Notes: generated by a model not told the origin, from the sequence alone. 49,606 nucleotides of DNA from Candidatus Aveggerthella stercoripullorum (GCA_018712955.1 DVGB01000057.1:1-49606); one strand, 5' to 3'. Numbered from the stretch's first letter, positions 25,052 through 33,919 are shown. Made by a program: numbers and translations.

Positions 25052-25064
25052 ACCCTCGGAGGGT
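25052..25064. promoter_or_regulatory. Second, shorter CsoR-type inverted repeat
   Basis: ACCCTC-G-GAGGGT lies in the csoR leader, just before the ribosome binding site. It shares the C-tract/G-tract core and the left TATACCC flank with the site at 25082, but its right flank is imperfect. Confidence 0.45.
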
Positions 25065-25081
25065 TCATGTTGATGGTCAGT

Positions 25082-25102
25082 TTATACCCCCTGAGGGTAT
25101 AA
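25082..25102. promoter_or_regulatory. CsoR operator overlapping the csoR promoter
   Basis: TTATACCC-CCTGA-GGGTATAA is a perfect inverted repeat with 8-base arms and matches known CsoR sites such as the B. subtilis TACCC...GGGGGTA type. On the minus strand TATAAA (25086-25081) inside it could be the -10 of the csoR-copA promoter, with TTGCCT 15 bases upstream. Binding here would block RNA polymerase, giving autoregulation. Confidence 0.78.
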
Positions 25103-25319
25103 GGCAAGCATGCATCCCGCCGTGGAGAAAAAGGCAAGATTGTCGAGCGCGGAACGCAAGCTGCTACCATGGGCAACATGTTTCGACTCCTGCGGTTTCA
25201 GGCCGAGCCCACACCGCACGCTGGGCCATTCCGCTTCGCTGCCCTACGTCGACAGCATGTGCACGAACAACGACGCCAACGCATGCGCGCAGCCGCCTGC
25301 CGTTTCGGAAAGGATATCC

Positions 25320-25934
25320 ATGTCCATCAACTACCACCTTGCCAAGTTCACTGCCTCGTACGGCACGTCTGCCCAGTTGCCCGATTCTGTTCGACCGGAG
25401 GTTTCGTTCGTCGGCCGCTCGAACGTGGGAAAAAGCTCCATCATGAACAAGATATTCCGCCGCAAAAACCTCGTGAAGGTATCGTCCACGCCGGGCAAAA
25501 CCCGCTCTATCAACTTCTTTGAGTGCGACTGGGTTGATTTCGTGGACCTGCCCGGATACGGATACGCAAAGGTCGCGAAAAGCGAGAAAGACCGTTGGGC
25601 AGAGCTGATGGGCGTCTACTTCGGCGACGAACGCCGTTTCGCGCTCGTCGTTTCGCTCATCGACATCCGCCACGCCGCCTCGGCGCTGGACGAGCAGATG
25701 ATCGCGTACCTGAAGCGCTTCGACTTCCCCTTTATCGTGGTGTTCACGAAATCTGACAAGCTCGGCAAAAATGCAGCCGCTAAGCAGGCAGCCGCCTTGC
25801 GCAAACAGCTCGACATCCCCGCCGACCGGACGGTGCTGACCTCGTCGTTGAAAGGCGACGGCATCGATGCACTTCGGAAAATGATCGAGGAAGCCTGCCG
25901 TATCGAAGTCGAGCATCACGGACAAGCTTCCTAG
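25320..25934 (+). CDS. engB: Ribosome biogenesis GTP-binding protein EngB/YsxC
   Basis: Essential-type GTPase that assists assembly of the large ribosomal subunit. The 204-residue protein is the standard single-domain form. G1 is FVGRSNVGKSS, the switch region contains SSTPGKTRSINFF, G3 is FVDLPGYGYAKV, G4 is FTKSDK and G5 is LTSSLKGDGI. The ATG at 25320 follows AAAGGA by five bases; longer in-frame forms add an unrelated sequence. It diverges from csoR with 283 bases between the genes. Apart from the two CsoR-type sites close to csoR, nothing clear was seen in that gap. Confidence 0.95.
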   Translation: MSINYHLAKFTASYGTSAQLPDSVRPEVSFVGRSNVGKSSIMNKIFRRKNLVKVSSTPGKTRSINFFECDWVDFVDLPGYGYAKVAKSEKDRWAELMGVYFGDERRFALVVSLIDIRHAASALDEQMIAYLKRFDFPFIVVFTKSDKLGKNAAAKQAAALRKQLDIPADRTVLTSSLKGDGIDALRKMIEEACRIEVEHHGQAS

Positions 25935-25956
25935 GAAACTGCCGGCAAAAGGCCTC

Positions 25957-26832
25957 TTAGAACCCCAACAGCGTCAGCACCACGCCGCAGCATACGCCCA
26001 CGGCGAGCAGTGCGCCGACGATGGCGAAGTTGCGTTTCAGGGGGCGGTTCGTTCGGAATAGCACGAGCATGCCGACACCAGAGCTCACGAGCAAGCCGGC
26101 GAGCATGGCACCAAAACCAAGGGCGCCTTCCAGGTACAGCTGCGTGATAGCGACCGACGCGGCGCAGTTCGGGATAAGGCCTACGATGGCAGACGCCAGC
26201 ACCGAAAGCACCGGGCTCGCGCTCATGAAGGAAGCAAGCGCATCCTCTCCCACCAGCTCGATGACCGCGCCGAGCGCAAGCGTCACCAGGAAGATGAACA
26301 ACGTCACCTGGAGAGTATGGCGTACGGCAGACCCCAGGATGGAAGAATGCTCCTCGCATGCGCAGTGCTCTTGCTCGCAGAGATCATGGATGTGCAGGCG
26401 GTGATCCCCGTCGCGCCGAAGCCTGCGCAGAATAAAGTCGACGCCCAATCCCGCCACCATGGCAATGACCATTTTCGCGACGAGGACGCCCGCCATAAAC
26501 GGCACCGGCACCTGCTCGGCAATGAAGATAGGCACCATTTCGTCAGAAGTGGACAAAAAGACCGCGAGCAGCGTACCGACCGTGATAACGCGACCGGCAT
26601 AGAAAGTCGAAGCGGCAGCGCTAAAGCCGCATTGCGGAATCACGCCGAGAAGCGCGCCGACGAGAGGGCCTGCTTTGCCTGCGCGCTGCACGGCGGCTTC
26701 CGCCTTTTCGCCCGCCTTGTGCTCGATAGCCTCCATCGCAAGGTAGGTCAGGAACAGAAACGGCACCAGACGCAGCGTGTCTTCGACCGCATGCTCCACG
26801 ACATGTAAGGCAATATGCATCAGTTCGTCCAT
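25957..26832 (-). CDS. Putative heavy-metal exporter (ArsP_2 / 10-TM family)
   Basis: Polytopic membrane protein of the putative 10-TM heavy-metal exporter family. The 291 residues have two similar halves, each with a motif around I-P-[QN]-C: GVIPQCGFSAAASTFYAG near residue 65 and GLIPNCAASVAITQLYLEG near residue 220. LLAVFLSTSDEMVPI near residue 95 is the other hallmark. The loop between the halves (144-162) carries five histidines and three cysteines, well suited to bind metal. The ATG at 26832 follows AAAGGA by nine bases. Its neighbours are not metal genes, though the csoR-copA locus is less than 1 kb away. Which metal is moved is unknown. Confidence 0.8.
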   Translation of the reverse strand: MDELMHIALHVVEHAVEDTLRLVPFLFLTYLAMEAIEHKAGEKAEAAVQRAGKAGPLVGALLGVIPQCGFSAAASTFYAGRVITVGTLLAVFLSTSDEMVPIFIAEQVPVPFMAGVLVAKMVIAMVAGLGVDFILRRLRRDGDHRLHIHDLCEQEHCACEEHSSILGSAVRHTLQVTLFIFLVTLALGAVIELVGEDALASFMSASPVLSVLASAIVGLIPNCAASVAITQLYLEGALGFGAMLAGLLVSSGVGMLVLFRTNRPLKRNFAIVGALLAVGVCCGVVLTLLGF

Positions 26833-26981
26833 GGACGATTGTCCTTTCGTCGCGCACCGTAAGGTACCCCTGCCTGCAAGACCAGGGGTTTTCGCTGTAA
26901 GTGGGTTATTCTAGCCGCGTGCGCGCACCAACCGCCTCGGAAGAACGCCTTTGCACGATTTCTGCAAGTTCGCACGTGCCG

Positions 26982-27824
26982 TCACGAAGCGCGCTCGGTC
27001 GCAAGCGAAAGCGACGCGGACGACAGGCATGCTTCGATGAGACTTGCGAACGCACGTGGATCGTCGAGCATGCAGAAGTGACCGCACCCTTCCAGCATTC
27101 GCAAAGAGACATTCGCTTGCGACGCCCACGCCCGCATGCTCCGGGCGATCTTGTTGAGCTTATCGCGCGATCCGCACACAAGGCTAAGCGGGCAAGCGAC
27201 AGAAAGCGGCTCGTCCAGGCGTTCAAGAAAACGCATCAGCCCTCCGTCAGCGATGGAGACCAGATGGCAGAGCTCGAGCGCAGTCGAGCGTGCGAACACT
27301 TCATGGAGGCGTTCGCGACCTACCGTTGTTGCCGTCAGCTCTTTCGCCATGCCCCCCGCAAGGCCGCGCACGGAACGCTCCTCGTAGACAAGAAGCGAAC
27401 TCGCGGAGCGCTTGAGGGCAAAACGGTCGAACGACGAGTACGCTTCCCGGCGCACCGGCGCTGCATCCGCAATCAAAAGGCCTGCGACGAGCTCAGGATG
27501 CCGAGCAGCGAGCACTTGCGCGATGGATCCGCCGACCGAATGGCCTACGACGAAAGCCGCCATGGAAAGCTCCCGACGCATGATATCGGCTACATGGTCT
27601 GCGGTACGGTCGTACAGGAAGCCCTCATAAGCGCGCGATGCACCGTGGCAGGGCAAATCAACCGTCACGATCGTGCTCGAAGCGTCCAGAAAAGAAAGAA
27701 CGTCGTCCCACTGGGAAGCGTCCGCTGCTCGCCCGTGCAAGAGCACAACAACCCTGCCATCTTCTCCTGCACGCACACGGTACGCAACGGCACCGTACGG
27801 TGTGGACAGCTCCTTCTCTTCCAC
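26982..27824 (-). CDS. Alpha/beta hydrolase
   Basis: Cytoplasmic alpha/beta-hydrolase fold protein of about 280 residues with unknown substrate. The oxyanion segment VVVLLHGRAADASQWDD is near residue 25, the nucleophile elbow FVVGHSVGGSIAQVLAARHP near residue 90, an acid candidate in LVCGSRDKLNKI and the catalytic histidine in LEGCGHFCMLDDP. A helical cap lies between. I choose the GTG at 27824 because GGAGG lies five bases upstream; an ATG at 27890 would add 22 residues but has no ribosome site. It is divergent from the STAS gene. Confidence 0.83.
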   Translation of the reverse strand: MEEKELSTPYGAVAYRVRAGEDGRVVVLLHGRAADASQWDDVLSFLDASSTIVTVDLPCHGASRAYEGFLYDRTADHVADIMRRELSMAAFVVGHSVGGSIAQVLAARHPELVAGLLIADAAPVRREAYSSFDRFALKRSASSLLVYEERSVRGLAGGMAKELTATTVGRERLHEVFARSTALELCHLVSIADGGLMRFLERLDEPLSVACPLSLVCGSRDKLNKIARSMRAWASQANVSLRMLEGCGHFCMLDDPRAFASLIEACLSSASLSLATERAS

Positions 27825-27926
27825 AATCACCTCCGATCGACGGGAACGCACCGCAGACAGGACGCCCCGTTCCCCTACAACAGCTAGCATGCCGCCCAGC
27901 TTGGCGCTTTCCTGCTGGTCATGTTC

Positions 27927-27934
27927 ATTATAAT
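27927..27934. promoter_or_regulatory. Two-faced -10 element between hydrolase and STAS genes
   Basis: The sequence ATTATAAT contains a perfect TATAAT on each strand (27929-27934 plus, 27932-27927 minus). It lies about 45 bases before the STAS start and about 100 before the hydrolase start, so both genes may use it. No good -35 was found on either side. Confidence 0.45.
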
Positions 27935-27979
27935 AGTGCGCAAGATACGTACCGGCACCAGAAGGAAGACGCACCACCC

Positions 27980-28267
27980 ATGGACATCACGACGAGCATC
28001 GACGGCACCAAGGCAACCGTTCACCTGACCGGCTCCCTCAACACTGGCACCGCACCCGATCTCGAGGCAGCCCTGACGCCGATCTTCGACCAAGCAGCCG
28101 AACTCACCTTCGATTTCGACGGCTTGGAATACGTCTCATCGGCAGGTTTGCGCGTGCTCATGGTCGCATACAAGCAGTACGGTGCCATTACCGTCGAACA
28201 TGCGTGCGACGAGATTCGCGAAGTCTTCGACATCACCGGTTTCTCGGACATCATCGACGTACGCTAG
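27980..28267 (+). CDS. STAS domain protein (anti-sigma factor antagonist type)
   Basis: Single STAS domain of 95 residues, like SpoIIAA or RsbV: the unphosphorylated protein binds an anti-sigma-type kinase. It starts MDITTSIDGTKATVHLTG and has the phosphorylation region LEYVSSAGLRVLMVA, where Ser53 or Ser54 would be the target. The end, FDITGFSDIIDV, is typical of the family. No kinase or sigma gene is adjacent. A candidate partner is the phosphatase-kinase fusion at 35092. The ATG at 27980 has only a distant AGGA, 12 to 15 bases upstream. Confidence 0.9.
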   Translation: MDITTSIDGTKATVHLTGSLNTGTAPDLEAALTPIFDQAAELTFDFDGLEYVSSAGLRVLMVAYKQYGAITVEHACDEIREVFDITGFSDIIDVR

Positions 28268-28360
28268 CGCGCAGCGTCCGCAGTCGTCCGCGCACGTGAA
28301 GCTGGCCGAGCAAACAGGAGCCCGGGCAGCCAGCCGCCGCTTCAGCGTGCCGAAATCTGC

Positions 28361-30007
28361 CTAGCGCGTATCCGTCGCATTCTCAACGTATTCGTGCATG
28401 TAGTCTAAGATTTCCTGCCGCGAATGCAGGCCCGTCTTCGCGTAAATGCGCGTGATGTGCGTGTGCGCTGTCGTGGCGGAAATGTGCAGCTTTTCGGCAA
28501 CGCGCTTCTGCGTCATGCCGGAGGCATACAACGACAGCACCTCCACTTCGCGCTCGGAAAGCAGGAACTGACGCCCCATAACCTCCGCGTTGTGGGACAT
28601 GAGCGCTTCGCGCACGTCTTTCAGCCCCGAATCGTCATCCAAACCAAGCAGGCGGTCGAAAGCCGCCGGGCGCACCGCCGCAGAAAGCTTATCAGCAGCG
28701 ACGGGAAGTTCCTCTTCGCTTCCCTGCTGCGCTGCCGCCTGCTGCGTCGCCTGCGCACGAACCGAAAACACCGCTACGTCCATGAGCTTCACGAACACGA
28801 ACTGCGTGGAAACGAGCAGTGCCAAGCTCACAAGCGTGCCGGTCAGGTGGCTGTCGGAGACATAGCCCATGCCAAGGGCGTACGGAACGATACGGCCGAC
28901 ACTGCGCGCCCCGACCCAAAGGCACCACACGACGATACCGTAGTAGAACGGATCGCGCTTTCCATAGGTCATAAACGCAATGATGATATGCCATGAGAAT
29001 GCGCTCATGACCGAATTCAACGTCGTAACGCAGGCTGCACCGTAAGAAAGGTGCCCGTGGAACATACAGTACAGCACGAGCGAAATGGCAGCCAGCAATT
29101 CCATGATGATAAAAACGCCGACCGTCATGGTCTCCGACTTGCCGCGCAGGACAGCGGCGAGCAGTGCAAGGAACAGCACTTCCGTCAGCACGAACGCAAG
29201 CACGCGCCCATCCAGCGACAGCTGGATGGGGTCGCCGTGCGGGTAGCCGCGCAGGAAGCCCAGCACGAACGAAAGCGCCGCACAGCCTGCCGCGCTTGCC
29301 GCAAGGAAGCGCGGCCCTGCCATGCCCTGCTGCACGAACGCATAATGGTCGGATGTCGAAGGCGAAACGGCAATCTGATACGCCCGCTCTGTTCCGCGCG
29401 CCCAACGAGCGCACGGAAGCTGTCCGAGCGCGAAAAGCGAGGATACGATGCAGCGGAATTCCTGCGAGGGCACGAAAGAAAGCAGGAATATGACAACCTC
29501 GCTCAAGGCAAGGGACACGAGCACCATGACCGCTGCCGTCGCCATGCTCGCCCCGCGCATACGCCGCAGCCAGTATAAGGAGGCGACCGTGGAAGAAAGC
29601 GAAACAAGCGTCAGCAGGACAAAGCGAGCAGTCGACGAGTATAAGCCTGCAGTCACGAAAGCGACCATGCCCAAGACCGCCACAACCTGCACGGCGACGG
29701 AAGCAAAGAGAATGCGCCTGACGACCGCCTTGCGAAAGCGCAGCCCGGTTTGGAACATCACCACGCCGACAACCAGCAAGACCGCCAACGTCGCAACGTT
29801 CGGACCGTCGGTAAACAAACCTTTGTCGGTGCCGACGTACATGCCGCCAATGGTGAACGCCGCCCCAATCCGCATGCAGGCAAACCCGACAATGCACGGC
29901 CACAGCGAGCGGTAGGCATCAAGAACCCAGCCAAGCCCACGATGTGAAGAGCCTACAGCCTGCTCTGCAGGCGGCGCTTCAGCCAAGCCTTTTTCATTGG
30001 CCTCCAC
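28361..30007 (-). CDS. LuxR-type regulator with polytopic membrane domain
   Basis: Membrane-bound transcription regulator of 548 residues, a type highly expanded in Eggerthellaceae. About residues 30-420 form roughly 12 hydrophobic helices, resembling an MFS-like sensor. A linker (about 425-480) follows, then a C-terminal LuxR helix-turn-helix: LSEREVEVLSLYASGMTQKR, then LHISATTAHTHITRIYAKTG. There is no receiver domain. The GTG at 30007 follows AAAGG by nine bases. It stands back-to-back with the torD/Psr-like operon, the usual arrangement in which such regulators control the neighbouring respiratory enzyme. The signal sensed is unknown. Confidence 0.88.
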   Translation of the reverse strand: MEANEKGLAEAPPAEQAVGSSHRGLGWVLDAYRSLWPCIVGFACMRIGAAFTIGGMYVGTDKGLFTDGPNVATLAVLLVVGVVMFQTGLRFRKAVVRRILFASVAVQVVAVLGMVAFVTAGLYSSTARFVLLTLVSLSSTVASLYWLRRMRGASMATAAVMVLVSLALSEVVIFLLSFVPSQEFRCIVSSLFALGQLPCARWARGTERAYQIAVSPSTSDHYAFVQQGMAGPRFLAASAAGCAALSFVLGFLRGYPHGDPIQLSLDGRVLAFVLTEVLFLALLAAVLRGKSETMTVGVFIIMELLAAISLVLYCMFHGHLSYGAACVTTLNSVMSAFSWHIIIAFMTYGKRDPFYYGIVVWCLWVGARSVGRIVPYALGMGYVSDSHLTGTLVSLALLVSTQFVFVKLMDVAVFSVRAQATQQAAAQQGSEEELPVAADKLSAAVRPAAFDRLLGLDDDSGLKDVREALMSHNAEVMGRQFLLSEREVEVLSLYASGMTQKRVAEKLHISATTAHTHITRIYAKTGLHSRQEILDYMHEYVENATDTR

Positions 30008-30426
30008 TGATCACGACCTTTCTCGAACCATGCCGCAAAACCACGATACCTCGGACGCGGCACGCCCTCCCCTTGCGGGCCCCTCCCCGCCTGCCCGTGT
30101 TGTCCCCTGCCCTCCACACGGGACACCGGGAGCGCAGGCAGCTTTCATTTGTGCGCCCTGCGACTTTGCTCTGCACACGATGCTAGCACACCTGCGTCCC
30201 CTAAAACGGGCATGAACGCATACCTCAGCTGTCGACTCTTTCAGACTACAGCCTTTGAGCTGGGATTTTGTCCGTCCCTCAAAACAATGGTGTAAAAGTT
30301 CAACCACAACAGAGGACACCGGCACCGTAAGGCAGCCTATGGTCTGAGCATGCCTGCAAAGCGCAGTGCAAAACGAAGCGACGTCGGCACGCATGCTCGC
30401 GTGAGGCGGGCAAGGAAGGAATCCGC
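30008..30426. other. 419-base divergent control region
   Basis: No gene is supported here. It separates the LuxR-type regulator from the torD operon. CCCGTGT (30094) and ACACGGG (30116) form an inverted repeat with a 15-base spacer, and the torD promoter candidate is at 30268. Regulator binding sites are expected here but I cannot name one. Confidence 0.5.
30268..30296 (+). promoter_or_regulatory. Candidate promoter of the torD-reductase operon
   Basis: TTGTCC and TGTAAA are exactly 17 bases apart, about 130 bases upstream of torD; each matches four of six consensus bases. Confidence 0.4.
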
Positions 30427-31113
30427 ATGGCTGTATCGGACGCAATGGTCTTCGACGTGCTGTCCGCCTGCTTCGGGCCGACGAGCAAAAGCGACTGGGA
30501 AGCGCTCACCAAGCCGACTGCGTGGGCTGACTTCTTGACCGCTGCGCGTCGTCTGCTCCAGGAACAACGGACCTTTGGCGTTCCGGCAGCGCCCCTTGGG
30601 CACGCGCAGAGTGCAACGCCGCTTTCCGACTACCTGACAAAAAACGAGGTGTGCCATGTGTACGCTCCGCCTTCGTTCGAGGAAAAGCAGGCGTTCGCTG
30701 CACGCCATTTTACCGGCGGGCTGCCCGCTTCCGCCATGCCGGTCGAATCGCTGTACGTCGTGTGGAGCGACCAGCCCAACGCAGCTCCGTTCACCCAGCG
30801 CAAAGGGCTGTACCAAAGCGACGTCGCACTGTACATGCGCGACCTTGTCAGCTCGATGGGGTTGACACTGCCGGCCGAACTGAGTGCATACCCCGACCAC
30901 CTAAGCGTCGAATGCGCCGTATGCGCGTACTTGATCGACGCAGGACTCGGACAGCAGGCAAGCGAATTCTGGTGCGAGCGCACCGTCTGGCTGACCGATT
31001 TCCGCGCACGGTTGCGCACGGTCGGCGCTGACGCTGAATTCTACCTTGCGCTCGTTGACGTGATGCTGGGCATCCGTGCGACGCAGGTTTCCTGCACCAA
31101 ACAAGGCGACTAG
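30427..31113 (+). CDS. TorD/DmsD family molybdoenzyme chaperone
   Basis: Cytoplasmic chaperone that binds the Tat signal of its molybdoenzyme and helps cofactor insertion before export. The 228-residue all-helical protein carries the family motif in LSAYPDHLSVECAV near residue 158. It also has LYQSDVALYMRDLVSSMGL just before it, as in other members. The ATG at 30427 follows AAGGA by six bases. It is the first gene of the operon, 61 bases before the catalytic subunit, which is its obvious client. Confidence 0.85.
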   Translation: MAVSDAMVFDVLSACFGPTSKSDWEALTKPTAWADFLTAARRLLQEQRTFGVPAAPLGHAQSATPLSDYLTKNEVCHVYAPPSFEEKQAFAARHFTGGLPASAMPVESLYVVWSDQPNAAPFTQRKGLYQSDVALYMRDLVSSMGLTLPAELSAYPDHLSVECAVCAYLIDAGLGQQASEFWCERTVWLTDFRARLRTVGADAEFYLALVDVMLGIRATQVSCTKQGD

Positions 31114-31174
31114 GCGGCAAGGCCGCTTGCGCATACCACGCTTGAAAGAAAGCAGACTACAGAAGGGGGAGGAG

Positions 31175-33370
31175 ATGTCAGAGCATGCAATCACCAGGCG
31201 AAGCTTCCTCGCGAAAAGCGCCCTTGGCGCCGCAGCGGTAGCGGGATCAGGCTACATCGGCTTCGAAGCCTGGAAGCAAGCGCACGCTGACGAAACAGGA
31301 AGCTTACAGCGAGCTGGACATTCGCTGTGCAATTCCTGCTCATCGAAATGCGGTTTTACTGCGTACACGCGCGACGGCCGCCTGTCTACCATGATCGGCG
31401 ACCCGGACCATCCGTACTGCGACGGCACGCTGTGCGCACGCGGTTACGGCTATGCATCCATCGCCTATTCGGAAGACCGCCTGACCGACCCGCTCAAAAA
31501 GAACGATGCGGGCGAGTTCGAAGCGATCAGCTGGGATCAGGCTTACGCTGAGATCGCGGAGAAAATCCAGTCCATCATCGGCTCCGACGGCCCGCAGTCG
31601 CTAATCCTCATCAACGACCCGCGCCCCTCGGGCAGCTACTACACCAAGCGCTTCATGAACGCGCTTGGCTCTGCCAACGTCTACACTCACGGCGTATCCT
31701 GCAACATGTCGAAGAACTCCGGCATGACGCAGGCCCTTGGCGCGGCAGACTTCACCTCTGACGTCGCGAACGCCAAGATGGTCATGTTCCTCGGGCGCTC
31801 TTACTGCGACGGTATCCGCCCGTCTTCAGTGCACGCACTGCAGAAAGCGCATGAGAACGGGTGCCATGTTGTCATGGTGGACCCGCGCTACAATAATTCC
31901 ATGCACTTCGCCGACGAATGGATTCCCATCCGTCCTGGCACCGACCTTGCGCTCATCCTGGCCATGGCCCACGTGCTCGTGAAAAACGACACGTACGACC
32001 ACGATTACGTCGCGAACTACACGGTCGGGTTCGAAGACTGGGCGGCACGCCTTGAGGAGTACGACCCTGCATGGGCGTCCGAGATCACGGGCATTCCTGC
32101 CGAGACGATCGAGCGCTTGGCCAACGAGATGTGGGAAGCGGCACCCCAGTCTTCCATCGAGCAGGGCTGGCGCGCCGCGTTCGGCTGCGCGCACCAGAAT
32201 TCCGGCGAGACCGCGCGCGCACTCTGCCTGTTCAACACGCTGCTCGGCTGCTGGGGCCTCGAAGGCGGCGCCTACTTCCCTGCCAGCGCTTCTGCGGGCA
32301 AGCTTGAAGACCCGAAGTTCGCCGCCCCTGCCGCGCCGAAGGAAAAGATCATCGGCGCCGCGGAATACCCGGTCTCCTCTTCGGGCATGGGCGTTTCCAC
32401 CTACGCGCTCTCCCTCATCCCCGAAGGCAAGGTCAAAGGCGTCATCTTCTACCAGTCCAACTGCGTGGCAGGCTACTCCAACCCGGCACAACTGCACGAT
32501 TTCGTCGCAGGAGCCGAGCTTTCGGTCGCCATCGACGTGCAGATGACCGAAACCTGCCAGGCCTGCCAGTACGTCCTGCCCGACACGAGCTACCTCGAGC
32601 GCCTCGAGGTACCCGAGTTCGTGGGCGGCACTGTGCCGGTCGTGTCTTTGCGCGACCGCGTCCTCGAGAAAGTGCATCCGAACACGAAACCGGTCGACGA
32701 GATCTTCTCCGAGCTGGCGGAAGCGTGCGGTGTCGGCGAATACTTCCAGTTCACCGTCGACGAGCTGGCAGACGCACAGCTCAAGACCGTCGGCTGCTCG
32801 CTCGAGGAGCTGCGCGAAGAAGGCACCCACACGTTCCCCGAAAAGCAGCTGAAGTACGCACTGAAGACTTCCTGGGGGACGACCGACAAGAAGGTCCATT
32901 TCACGAGCGAAGCCTGCGAAAAGGCCGGCTTCCCGGCATCCCCTGGCTGGCTGGAGCCGAAGGTCACGCCGGGCTCGGGCGAATTCCGCCTGATCGGCGG
33001 CAAGCAGGCCATCCACACCCATACCCAGACGGCGAACATTCCTGCCCTCATGGAGATCACGAAAAAGTACGGACTCGAGCGCATCTGGATGAACGCCCAG
33101 GTCGCTGAGGAAATGGGCATCAAGGACGGCGATGAGGTGGAGCTTTCCTCCGAAACGCACACCGGTGTGACGCGCGTCCATGTGACCAACCGTATCGAGC
33201 CGACCTCCATCTACCTGCCGAGCCACTACGGCTGCTCGGTCGAAGACCAGCACACCGCCTACGGCGTCGGCCTGCGCCAGATGGACTTCGTGCCCTTCCA
33301 CATCGAGCCGGGCTACGGCGGCACCATGTCGCAGGAGACCCTCGTCACGGTGAAGAAAGTAGGTGCGTAA
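31175..33370 (+). CDS. Molybdopterin oxidoreductase catalytic subunit (Psr/Phs-like)
   Basis: Exported bis-molybdopterin-guanine-dinucleotide enzyme of the DMSO reductase family, 731 residues. A Tat signal comes first: TRRSFLAKSALGAAAVAGSG (residues 7-26). The [4Fe-4S] motif has Cys52, Cys55, Cys59 and Cys87. The segment THGVSCNMSKNSG places Cys176 where the molybdenum ligand sits, as in polysulfide and thiosulfate reductases, not the Ser of DMSO reductase. TFPEKQLKYALK and SHYGCSVEDQ lie in the C-terminal cofactor domain. The partners downstream are a four-cluster ferredoxin and an NrfD protein, the PsrABC layout. Substrate is unproven: related Eggerthellaceae enzymes reduce many compounds. 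Confidence 0.88.
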   Translation: MSEHAITRRSFLAKSALGAAAVAGSGYIGFEAWKQAHADETGSLQRAGHSLCNSCSSKCGFTAYTRDGRLSTMIGDPDHPYCDGTLCARGYGYASIAYSEDRLTDPLKKNDAGEFEAISWDQAYAEIAEKIQSIIGSDGPQSLILINDPRPSGSYYTKRFMNALGSANVYTHGVSCNMSKNSGMTQALGAADFTSDVANAKMVMFLGRSYCDGIRPSSVHALQKAHENGCHVVMVDPRYNNSMHFADEWIPIRPGTDLALILAMAHVLVKNDTYDHDYVANYTVGFEDWAARLEEYDPAWASEITGIPAETIERLANEMWEAAPQSSIEQGWRAAFGCAHQNSGETARALCLFNTLLGCWGLEGGAYFPASASAGKLEDPKFAAPAAPKEKIIGAAEYPVSSSGMGVSTYALSLIPEGKVKGVIFYQSNCVAGYSNPAQLHDFVAGAELSVAIDVQMTETCQACQYVLPDTSYLERLEVPEFVGGTVPVVSLRDRVLEKVHPNTKPVDEIFSELAEACGVGEYFQFTVDELADAQLKTVGCSLEELREEGTHTFPEKQLKYALKTSWGTTDKKVHFTSEACEKAGFPASPGWLEPKVTPGSGEFRLIGGKQAIHTHTQTANIPALMEITKKYGLERIWMNAQVAEEMGIKDGDEVELSSETHTGVTRVHVTNRIEPTSIYLPSHYGCSVEDQHTAYGVGLRQMDFVPFHIEPGYGGTMSQETLVTVKKVGA

Positions 33371-33373
33371 TCC

Positions 33374-33913
33374 ATGACCCGCTACGGAATGCTCATCAAC
33401 ACGAAGAAGTGCATCGGCTGCTATGCCTGTCGCACCGCCTGCCAGCGCCAGAATGGCCTCGAGGCAGACATCGACTTTATCCGCTACGAGGAAATCGAAC
33501 GCGGTACGTTCCCGGTCGTCGGCCTGGAGATGGTCCCGCTGCAGTGCATGCACTGCGAAGACGCCCCCTGCGCCAAGGTATGCCCCACCGGCGCCACCTA
33601 CGTGACGGACGAGGGAATCGTCCGCGTCCACGAAGAGCGCTGCATCGGCTGCAAATACTGCATGGCAGCCTGTCCTTACCAGGTCCGCGTGCACAACCCG
33701 CGCACTGGCGTTGTCGACAAGTGCCGCTTTTGCACGGTCAACGCGTCGGAAGACAACCCGATGTGCTCCTGCGTCGAAGCGTGCGTCACAGGCGCTCGTA
33801 TGTTCGGCGACCTGGACGACCCTGAAAGCGAAGTATCCCGCGCCATCGTCGAGCTTGACGCCCATCCCATCATGGGCGATCTGACGAAGGCCAAGCTGTT
33901 CTACGTGAGGTGA
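33374..33913 (+). CDS. Four-cluster ferredoxin subunit (PsrB/DmsB type)
   Basis: Electron-transfer subunit linking the membrane quinol site with the molybdenum subunit. The 179 residues contain four cysteine groups for four [4Fe-4S] clusters: CIGCYACRTAC (13-23), CMHCEDAPCAKVCPTGA near 58, CIGCKYCMAACPYQVR near 90 and CRFC with CSCVEACVTGA near 118-140. It starts three bases after the catalytic gene, so the two are translated together. There is no signal peptide; it is probably carried across the membrane with the Tat-exported partner. Confidence 0.93.
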   Translation: MTRYGMLINTKKCIGCYACRTACQRQNGLEADIDFIRYEEIERGTFPVVGLEMVPLQCMHCEDAPCAKVCPTGATYVTDEGIVRVHEERCIGCKYCMAACPYQVRVHNPRTGVVDKCRFCTVNASEDNPMCSCVEACVTGARMFGDLDDPESEVSRAIVELDAHPIMGDLTKAKLFYVR

Positions 33914-33919
33914 TGAGAG

